This document shows positions 1-5,811 of a DNA stretch of 7,081 nt, one piece after another. Within the stretch, counting starts at the first letter, position 1, and each line of letters opens with the position of its first letter. Position numbers and translations under genes: made by a program. The stretch is from contig JAISVU010000339.1 of assembly GCA_031271375.1 (NCBI GenBank), positions 1-7,081 of the forward strand, read 5' to 3'. Source of the stretch: Clostridiales bacterium. GTDB lineage: Bacteria; Bacillota; Clostridia; Lachnospirales; WRAX01. The notes under the pieces are model-generated. The model was given only the letters and a program-made list of their open reading frames with translations. It ran no database searches and had not been told where the DNA came from.

Positions 1-7
1 AACAACG

Positions 8-1330
8 ATGAAAAGAGTATTATCGCTGATTCTTGTTATGGCGCTTACGGCCGCTATGCTTATCGGCTGCGGCGCGGACGCCGTCATGCAAGGCCCGAGG
101 GAGCTCAGCGAGGTTGAGACGATTATCGCCGAAGCCGAAACCCTCACCCTGGACGAACTGTTCCAAAAGGCTATCGAGGAATCGAACGGGCAGGTAATGT
201 ACGGCATCGGCAACTCCAGCAGAGGGGCCACCGCCGCCACCAGCTTTATTGAAACCCTTACGGCCATCGACCCAAGCTACACCGGGACGATCGAATGGTC
301 GCAGCCCAAGAACAACTCGATCTTCACCCTTTTAAACGCCGACATCACCAGCTCGACGCACACCTATTCAATGACGCTGATTCAAGACGGCAACCAAATC
401 CAGAGCAAGATGCTGGACACGGGCAACCTGCTTAACTACATACCCAAAGAATGGCTTGAGAACGAGGGAACCGACGAGGCCGAGAACGGCCACCCGCTTG
501 CCCTTCAAACCTTGAGCAAGGTGTTTATGTTTAATAACGTCGGCGAAGCCGCGTTCACTAACTGCTGGGACTTTGTGGGCGAGGGCGTAAGCCCCTTGTT
601 TATGGGCGTCGATTCCGAGCCCGTCGGGAAGAATTTCCTTTACATGCTTACGCATGAGACATACGCGGACATGATGAAGGAAGCCTTTGATGCGCTGCCC
701 GCCGATAAACAAGCCTATTTCCAGGCCGTGGTTGACGAGGTCGCCGGAGACGCCGAGGGCCTGGGGCTTGAAGCCGCCAACGCCAAGTATTCCCTGGCTT
801 GGATTAAGCTGTGGAGCGAACAGTATAACCAGCAGACCGATGACGGCCCCATATGCAACGAGTTAGTCACCGATTCGGCCGTAGACCAGGCCGCCCTTAT
901 CGTGTACTCAAAGCTCCGTTCCGTCGAGGAATCCTCGGGGGTATCTAAGAACAACGTGACCGTCGCCGCGTATCAGGACGGCTATGCCGGTATCGGCGGG
1001 TTCGCCTATAAGCACTACCTCCAGGTTGTGAAGACCTCCCCGCTTCCCTGGACAGCCTGCGCCTTTATCGCTTACATGACCACGAACTACGACGGTTTCT
1101 CGGCCTGGGGCAGGGACATCGGCGGTTACAGCTCAAACCCGGATATCAACCAGGATCATACCCAGGACGGTTATGTCGACGGAGTGGACACGTTCCCGGC
1201 GATGAACGACGTAGGCTATGACTGGTGGATGTCCGCCGACGGCGGCCGCCTTGTGGTGGAAGACCCGGCCTACTGCGCCCAGGTCTCGTTTAACATGAGC
1301 GACTGGATCGACGTTATCGTAGCAGATTAA
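8..1330 (+). CDS. ABC transporter solute-binding lipoprotein (first of two), divergent COG1840-like
   Basis: Likely extracytoplasmic receptor that captures the solute for the permease and ATPase encoded next. The 440-residue product starts with a lipoprotein signal peptide: basic MKR, a hydrophobic core, and lipobox LIGC with lipidated Cys21. The mature part reads as a two-lobed periplasmic-binding fold: strand near residues 62-68 (QVMYGIG), a hinge-like segment around 164-177 (LALQTLSKVFMFNN), and a C-terminal stretch (317-357, then DIGGYSSNPD at 370-379) that lines up by eye with the C-lobe of the second binding protein in this window. It is about 100 residues longer than that protein and much more divergent. 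No FbpA-like Tyr-Tyr iron motif is evident. Only 7 bases precede the ATG, so the promoter and ribosome site are outside the window. It is first in the importer block, 27 nt before the permease start. The transporter role is well supported by signal peptide and context; the substrate is unknown. Confidence 0.85.
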   Translation: MKRVLSLILVMALTAAMLIGCGADAVMQGPRELSEVETIIAEAETLTLDELFQKAIEESNGQVMYGIGNSSRGATAATSFIETLTAIDPSYTGTIEWSQPKNNSIFTLLNADITSSTHTYSMTLIQDGNQIQSKMLDTGNLLNYIPKEWLENEGTDEAENGHPLALQTLSKVFMFNNVGEAAFTNCWDFVGEGVSPLFMGVDSEPVGKNFLYMLTHETYADMMKEAFDALPADKQAYFQAVVDEVAGDAEGLGLEAANAKYSLAWIKLWSEQYNQQTDDGPICNELVTDSAVDQAALIVYSKLRSVEESSGVSKNNVTVAAYQDGYAGIGGFAYKHYLQVVKTSPLPWTACAFIAYMTTNYDGFSAWGRDIGGYSSNPDINQDHTQDGYVDGVDTFPAMNDVGYDWWMSADGGRLVVEDPAYCAQVSFNMSDWIDVIVAD

Positions 1331-1340
1331 TACCGCTTAG

Positions 1341-1349
1341 AAGAAAGGA
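1341..1349 (+). promoter_or_regulatory. Ribosome binding site deciding the permease start
   Basis: AAGAAAGGA lies 8 nt before the ATG at 1358. It directly abuts or overlaps the alternative in-frame ATG at 1349, which would leave no spacer. Spacing therefore favours 1358 as the start. Confidence 0.6.
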
Positions 1350-1357
1350 TGAGGGCC

Positions 1358-3169
1358 ATGAATCAAAGTTTGCGCGTTAAGAAGTCCGCGAACCGTGTGC
1401 TAGGCTATTTTTCCAAGCCGCAGAACGTGATTTTGGCGCTGCTTGGCGTGGTCCTCTCCTTTTCGACCATCGCGCCTATAATCTCAATCCTGCGGGACAC
1501 GATTACGGTTCATCCCGGCTCGGTTGATTCCGTCAGGACGGGTATGCAGTCGGGCCTTACATTCTTTAACTGGATAGATTTATTTACCGGAAGCCTTAAC
1601 AAAGTAAACCTGTGGACGCCGCTGCTTAACACGGTCTTGCTCTCGGTTTTCACCTGCCTGGGGGCCATCGCTTACGGCGGCGTCTTCGCCTATTTGATTA
1701 CCAGAACCAATATGGCCTGGAAGAAATACCTCGGCGCCATCTTTATATTCCCCTATATAATGCCGCAGTGGACGCTCGCCGTCGTCTGGCAGAACCTCTT
1801 TAACAGCAACGCCGTCACAGGCGCGTCAAACGGCCTTCTGGCCTCGCTCTTCGGGGTGCGGATGCCGCTTTGGTGGTGCGAGGGTCTGTTCCCCAGCGTC
1901 GTAGTGCTATCCATACATTACGCGCCTTTCGCGTTCATCCTTATCGGCGGCATATTCCGCAACATGGACGCTAATCTGGAGGAAGCCGCTTTAATACTCA
2001 ATACCCCTAAGCTCAAGACATTCTTCCGCGTTACGCTGCCGATCGTAACCCCCGCGATACTCTCGACCGTCCTGCTCGTGTTCTCAAGCGCGATGGGCAG
2101 CTATCCCGTGCCGCATTACCTGGGGCTTACGACGCTGTCTACGAAGTACATAGGGGTAAACGTGAACCGCGCGGGCCAGGCAAGCATCCTCGCCGTCATT
2201 ATGATGGTGTTCGGCGTCGCCATTCTTTTGCTTAACCAGGCGGCCACAAGCGGGCGCAGGAGCTACACGACCGTAACGGGCAAATCCGGCCAAAGCAGCA
2301 AGGTAAACCTGGGGCGCGCCGGACGCTATATCGCCGCTGGGGTTTTCATAATACTTACGCTCGTTACCTGCGTGTACCCCATTATTTCCTTCGCGATAGA
2401 AACCTTTTTGCCGAACCCCGGCGACTACAGCTTTATATTCAACGGCATTCAAGGCAACCTCACCACAAAATGGTGGGTGACTTCCAGCAACCTCACCGAG
2501 AGCGGCATGTACGGGCAGCTCGGCATCCTCCATAACACGATTATTCATAACGCGCTGAAAGGCACGCTCCTTGTGGCGGGTTCCTGCGCGCTGCTCGCGG
2601 GCACGGTCGGCACGCTTGTCGGTTACGCCGTGAGCAAGAACCGTCGCGGGAAATGGGCGGCTTACGTGAACAGCATGGCCTTTCTCCCCTATCTGCTGCC
2701 GTCTTTGGCCGTAGGCGTGGCTTTCTTCGTCTTCGGCTCAGCCCTGGGGATATATAATACCTTCGCGCTGTTGATAATAGCGGGAACCGTCAAATACATA
2801 CCATTCGCAAGCCGGGGCGCGCTTAACTCAATGCTTCAGTTAAGCGGCGAGATTGAGGAAGCCGCCGTAATCCAGGGCATACCCTGGTACAAGCGCATGG
2901 CCCGCATTATCATTCCAATCCAGAAAACAACCATAATCAGCGGTTATATGCTGCCCTTTATGACAAGCCTCAGGGAGCTGACGCTGTTTATGCTGCTGTG
3001 CTCGCAGAACAGAATCCTGACCACGCTGCTGGACTACTTTGACGAGATGGGCCTCTACGCCCTGTCCAGCGGCATAAACCTCATACTCATCATAGTCATT
3101 ATCATCTGCAACTTCGCTGTGAACAAACTCACCGGCGCAAGCCTGGACAAAGGGATCGGAGGGGCCTAA
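1358..3169 (+). CDS. ABC transporter permease, two fused inner-membrane domains (FbpB/AfuB/ThiP type)
   Basis: Membrane channel of the importer. From the ATG at 1358 the protein has 603 residues (606 from the less likely ATG at 1349). It contains two homologous halves of about six membrane helices each, with hydrophobic segments near residues 24-45, 88-115, 124-144, 180-200, 230-248, 274-293, then 325-347, 396-425, 434-461, 467-480 and 570-589. A polar linker (about 294-322) joins the halves. Each half has an EAA loop, the cytoplasmic contact for the ATPase: EEAALILNTP near 208-217 and EEAAVIQGIP near 500-509. The first has Asn where the usual EAA glycine stands; the second keeps Gly507. Such single-chain double permeases are typical of ferric, thiamine and hexose-phosphate type importers, so one chain replaces a permease dimer. 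It follows the binding-protein gene without a visible terminator and is followed after one base by the ATPase. Function is confident, substrate is not. Confidence 0.93.
   Translation: MNQSLRVKKSANRVLGYFSKPQNVILALLGVVLSFSTIAPIISILRDTITVHPGSVDSVRTGMQSGLTFFNWIDLFTGSLNKVNLWTPLLNTVLLSVFTCLGAIAYGGVFAYLITRTNMAWKKYLGAIFIFPYIMPQWTLAVVWQNLFNSNAVTGASNGLLASLFGVRMPLWWCEGLFPSVVVLSIHYAPFAFILIGGIFRNMDANLEEAALILNTPKLKTFFRVTLPIVTPAILSTVLLVFSSAMGSYPVPHYLGLTTLSTKYIGVNVNRAGQASILAVIMMVFGVAILLLNQAATSGRRSYTTVTGKSGQSSKVNLGRAGRYIAAGVFIILTLVTCVYPIISFAIETFLPNPGDYSFIFNGIQGNLTTKWWVTSSNLTESGMYGQLGILHNTIIHNALKGTLLVAGSCALLAGTVGTLVGYAVSKNRRGKWAAYVNSMAFLPYLLPSLAVGVAFFVFGSALGIYNTFALLIIAGTVKYIPFASRGALNSMLQLSGEIEEAAVIQGIPWYKRMARIIIPIQKTTIISGYMLPFMTSLRELTLFMLLCSQNRILTTLLDYFDEMGLYALSSGINLILIIVIIICNFAVNKLTGASLDKGIGGA
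3158..3164 (+). promoter_or_regulatory. Ribosome binding site of the ATPase gene
   Basis: GGAGGGG sits 6 nt before the ATG at 3171, inside the last codons of the permease gene. It supports that start and tight co-translation of the two genes. Confidence 0.7.
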
Positions 3170-3170
3170 C

Positions 3171-4751
3171 ATGCCGGATATAGTCTTAACCAACGTAACA
3201 AAGAAATGGGACAGATTCTACGCCGTCGATAACCTGAACCTCGTGATAGACGACAACGCCTTCGTTACCCTGTTGGGGCCTTCCGGCTGCGGAAAGACCA
3301 CGACACTCCGCATGATAGCGGGCCTGGAAACGCCCACAAGCGGCAGGATAACCATCGGGGGAACCACGGTGTTCGACAGCGAGGCCGGTATCAACGTCCC
3401 CGCAAACAAGCGGCGCGTAGGGTTTTTATTTCAAAACTACGCACTGTGGCCCAACATGACCGTTTATAAAAACATAGCCTTCGGCCTCTCGAACATCAAA
3501 GAGGATTTACCCGTCATTGACGACGGGGCGTTGGCGGCGGCGGGGCAGCTCCGCGTCTTGGAGAATCTGCCGGATATGCTTAAAATAATCGAGGAAAGCA
3601 AGGACAAATCGGGGAAGATAGACGCGGATAAGGCCGCGCTGCACCTTATAGACGGGTTTGAAATATCCGCGGGCTCCGCGAAGGATCTGCTGAATTTAAG
3701 GATTCACGAATCCCTCGAGCCGAACAGCGTGGCCGCGGCAAAGGCCGATAAGCTCCGCGCCGAGCTTGAGGCCGCCCGGAAGAAGCACGCCGCGTCGGGG
3801 CATGTCTTAAACGAACGCTTTGAGCTGGTTAAGGACGGCAAGGTTTTAACCAAGACGCGCAAGCTGTCCGCCGAGGAAATAGATTTAAAGGTGCGCAAGG
3901 TAGCCCGTATCGTTAAGATAGGCATGTTCATGGACAGATACCCCAGCGAGCTGTCGGGCGGGCAGCAGCAGCGCGTCGCCATCGCGAGGACGCTGGCCCC
4001 GGAGCCGTCGGTTTTATTTATGGACGAACCCCTTTCCAACCTAGACGCCAAGCTGCGCCTGGAAATGCGTTCGGAGCTTCAGCGTCTGCACATCGACACG
4101 GGGAGCACGTTCATCTACGTCACGCATGACCAAATGGAGGCTATGACGCTGGCTTCCAAGATATGCCTGATTAATAACGGCGTGCTGCAGCAATACGCCG
4201 CGCCGCTGGACGTGTACAACAAGCCCGTGAACCTGTTCGCTGCGGATTTCGTGGGAAGCCCCGCCATAAACTTCATTCAAGCCTCTGGAACGGGGCAAAA
4301 CGGCGCTTCGACGGCGTTGAGCGTCCTGGACGGTATAAAGGCCGTCTTTACGCCCAACGGAGCAGAGATAGAGAAGGCCCCCGAGGTTATCCAGGCGCCG
4401 GACAAATCCAACAAGGACGTCGTTTTCAGGCCCAACATACCGAACGTCGAATACACGGACGAGGCCGCGCGGGTTGCAGAGGACGCAGAGTACATCCTGG
4501 GCGTCCGCCCCGAATATATTAGGATTGACGGGAAAAGCGGGATAGAAGGCGAGATATACAGCTCGATGCCCACCGGAATGGAAACGACGGTGCGTATCCG
4601 CGTGGGGAACCATCTCCTTACCGGCGTCGTGTTCGGCGGGGTGCTGTACCGTATCGGCCAGCGGGTGCGCGTCAGTTTTGAGACGGACGGCATTATCCTC
4701 TTTGACGGCAAGGGCGGCGGGATGATCGCCCAGGGCAGTCTTAGCATTTAA
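3171..4751 (+). CDS. ABC transporter ATP-binding protein (FbpC/PotA/MalK class) with a large helical-domain insertion
   Basis: Cytoplasmic ATPase that powers the importer. All motifs are present in the 526 residues: Walker A GPSGCGKTT at 36-44 (Lys42), Q-loop Gln88 in FLFQNYALWP, signature LSGGQ at 261-265, Walker B VLFMDEP at 281-287 (Asp285, catalytic Glu286), D-loop SNLDA at 289-293 and switch His319 in VTHD. A C-terminal TOBE-like regulatory region follows, with LGVRPEYI at 443-450, as in MalK/PotA/FbpC proteins. Two features make it long. Q-loop to signature spans about 173 residues, against roughly 50-55 in MalK-type ATPases, giving an in-frame insertion near residues 107-232. The segment before the TOBE motif (about 371-440) is also somewhat extended. 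The start is supported by a good ribosome site and one-base spacing from the permease stop. An active ATPase is near certain; what the insertion does is unknown. Confidence 0.95.
   Translation: MPDIVLTNVTKKWDRFYAVDNLNLVIDDNAFVTLLGPSGCGKTTTLRMIAGLETPTSGRITIGGTTVFDSEAGINVPANKRRVGFLFQNYALWPNMTVYKNIAFGLSNIKEDLPVIDDGALAAAGQLRVLENLPDMLKIIEESKDKSGKIDADKAALHLIDGFEISAGSAKDLLNLRIHESLEPNSVAAAKADKLRAELEAARKKHAASGHVLNERFELVKDGKVLTKTRKLSAEEIDLKVRKVARIVKIGMFMDRYPSELSGGQQQRVAIARTLAPEPSVLFMDEPLSNLDAKLRLEMRSELQRLHIDTGSTFIYVTHDQMEAMTLASKICLINNGVLQQYAAPLDVYNKPVNLFAADFVGSPAINFIQASGTGQNGASTALSVLDGIKAVFTPNGAEIEKAPEVIQAPDKSNKDVVFRPNIPNVEYTDEAARVAEDAEYILGVRPEYIRIDGKSGIEGEIYSSMPTGMETTVRIRVGNHLLTGVVFGGVLYRIGQRVRVSFETDGIILFDGKGGGMIAQGSLSI
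3489..3866 (+). other. Inserted segment in the ATPase helical subdomain (about residues 107-232)
   Basis: Canonical ATPase sequence runs up to NIAFGL (101-106), breaks off, and resumes at SAEEIDLKVRKVARIV (233-248) before the LSGGQ signature. The intervening 126 or so residues are charged and apparently mostly helical, including an Ala/Lys/Glu-rich stretch at 188-209 that could be a coiled coil or long amphipathic helix, and a short hairpin-like piece near 217-229 (FELVKDGKVLTKT). The frame is uninterrupted and base composition looks like the flanks, so this is a protein domain rather than an insertion sequence. The helical subdomain normally contacts the permease. Boundaries are by eye and uncertain by several residues. 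Confidence 0.75.
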
Positions 4752-4780
4752 TTGCCTCACGAATAAAATAATGTTATAAT
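4752..4780 (+). promoter_or_regulatory. Predicted sigma-A (sigma-70) promoter with extended -10, for the sensor block
   Basis: TTGCCT at 4752-4757 (4 of 6 matches to TTGACA), a 17-nt spacer, and a perfect TATAAT at 4775-4780 preceded by TGT (extended -10 TGN) at 4772-4774. The -35 starts one base after the ATPase stop codon. Transcription would start near 4786-4788, leaving a leader of only about 16-18 nt before the ATG at 4804. This suggests the second binding protein and kinase are transcribed separately from the importer, probably constitutively since no activator site is needed to explain it. Confidence 0.75.
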
Positions 4781-4781
4781 C

Positions 4782-4836
4782 AGAGTACGGGAGATGATTG
4801 CGTATGCGCGTAAGACTTGCCGTACTCTTATTTTTT
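4782..4836 (+). terminator. Possible intrinsic terminator or attenuator overlapping promoter, ribosome site and start codon
   Basis: AGAGTACGG at 4782-4790 and CCGTACTCT at 4820-4828 are perfect 9-bp inverted repeats. Beyond one C/T mismatch three more pairs can form (AAT at 4778-4780 with ATT at 4830-4832, partly using the T-run). A run of six T follows at 4831-4836. The 29-nt loop contains a small hairpin (4798-4802 with 4809-4813, one G-U pair) that presents the ATG at 4804. The loop is long for a classical terminator and the T-run also encodes signal-peptide Leu and Phe residues, so function is uncertain. If real, it would end read-through from the importer genes. Confidence 0.4.
4789..4793 (+). 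promoter_or_regulatory. Ribosome binding site of the second binding-protein gene
   Basis: GGGAG lies 10 nt before the ATG at 4804 but only 4 nt before the alternative in-frame TTG at 4798, so ATG 4804 is preferred. Its first two G residues are part of the upstream arm of the 9-bp inverted repeat, so folding could reduce access. Confidence 0.5.
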
Positions 4837-5811
4837 ATGGCTTTGCTGACGGGATGCGCCGGGCGGGCAGGCGCAGGGCCAGGGCTTGCCCCAGGGCGGG
4901 AAAACCGTCTTTCCGTATACACGTCCCACAAGGAAGAGGTCTACGCCCCTATTATAAAAGAGTTTGAGGAGCGCACCGGCATATGGGTGCAGCTTGTGAC
5001 CGGCGGCACGACAGACCTGCTGGAGCGCATAAGCGGGGAATCCGGCAGCCCCTCGGCGGACGTGCTCTTCGGCGGCGGCGTTGAGAGCCTTTCCGCTTAC
5101 CGGGAGTTCTTTGAGCCTTACCGCTGCGCGCATTACGCGGATATAAAAACGGAGTTCCGTTCGGAGGAAGACCTTTGGACGGCCTTTTCAGCTTTGCCTG
5201 TCGTCATTATCTATAATACGAAGCTCGTCCCCCAGGGCGGCGTGACGGGATGGGGAGACTTGCTTAATCCGGCCTGGAAAGGCAGGATCGCGCTGGCGGA
5301 TCCGCTGGTTTCGGCCTCAAGCTATACCGGGGTTATGACTATGCTGCAAAGCCTCTCAGACAGCCCGTGGGAGACGCTTGATACTTTCGCGGCGAACCTG
5401 GGCGGTTCCATCCTCTCGGATTCGGGCGACGTCGTTCCGGCTGTATTAAGCGGTTCGAAAAGCCTCGGCATTACGCTGGAGGAAACGGCGGCCAGATATG
5501 TATCGCAAGGCGCCGACATCGCAATCGTTTATCCCGGCGAGGGAACCAGCGCCGTGCCGGACGGCTGCGCTTTGCTAAAGGGCGCGAGGAATCCTGAAAC
5601 GGCCAAGCTCTTTATAGATTTCGTCCTGAGCAAAGAGGCCCAGGAGCATGTGGTGACCGCGATGTACAGAAGGTCTGTACGGGAAGACGTGGAAGACCCG
5701 TCCGACCTTATAAGCTGGGACGGGATAATCTTATCAAGCTATGACCTGGACTGGGCGGCGGGGGAGAAGCCCGCCTTCGCCGGGCGCTGGCTTGAAGCGC
5801 TGGCCCCGTGA
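4804..5811 (+). CDS. Solute-binding lipoprotein, COG1840 (AfuA/FbpA/PgtC) type, probable sensory partner of the kinase
   Basis: A 335-residue lipoprotein with signal peptide MRVRLAVLLFFMALLTGC (lipobox LTGC, Cys18) and a Gly/Ala/Pro-rich tether to about residue 33. The mature part is a recognisable COG1840 binding protein: LSVYTSHKEE at 36-45, DVLFGGG at 86-92, IIYNTK at 135-140, WGDLLNPAWKGRIALADP at 150-167, IVYPGEGTS at 241-249, and the C-lobe helix KLFIDFVLSKEAQ at 268-280. Family members bind ferric iron, hexose phosphates, phosphonates or act as the PgtC sensor. The Tyr-Tyr iron ligand pair of FbpA is not seen in the expected region, so an anionic organic ligand is more likely than bare iron (inference). 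It has its own promoter, is not adjacent to the permease, and overlaps the kinase start by 4 nt. These points suggest it delivers ligand information to the kinase, though it could also supply the importer. Confidence 0.88.
   Translation: MRVRLAVLLFFMALLTGCAGRAGAGPGLAPGRENRLSVYTSHKEEVYAPIIKEFEERTGIWVQLVTGGTTDLLERISGESGSPSADVLFGGGVESLSAYREFFEPYRCAHYADIKTEFRSEEDLWTAFSALPVVIIYNTKLVPQGGVTGWGDLLNPAWKGRIALADPLVSASSYTGVMTMLQSLSDSPWETLDTFAANLGGSILSDSGDVVPAVLSGSKSLGITLEETAARYVSQGADIAIVYPGEGTSAVPDGCALLKGARNPETAKLFIDFVLSKEAQEHVVTAMYRRSVREDVEDPSDLISWDGIILSSYDLDWAAGEKPAFAGRWLEALAP

Noticed and set aside
1349..1351. Upstream ATG as permease start
   Set aside because: The ribosome site AAGAAAGGA overlaps or abuts it, leaving no spacer; the ATG at 1358 has normal spacing.
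2084..2548. Minus-strand open frame of 154 codons opposite the permease middle
   Set aside because: The plus strand here encodes permease helices and the linker; the antisense product is low-information and has no supported start.
3489..3866. Mobile element or frameshift as the cause of the ATPase insertion
   Set aside because: The frame is continuous, no flanking direct or inverted repeats or transposase-like sequence were seen, and composition resembles the surroundings.
4798..4800. TTG as start of the second binding protein
   Set aside because: It is only 4 nt from GGGAG and is a weaker codon; the ATG two codons later has adequate spacing and gives an equally good signal peptide.
4041..4931. 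Long open frame on the minus strand (296 codons) spanning the ATPase end and the junction
   Set aside because: It is antisense to well-supported coding sequence with clear ATPase motifs, crosses the promoter region, and its product has an Arg/His/Pro/Val-rich composition typical of GC-rich shadow frames with no recognisable domain.
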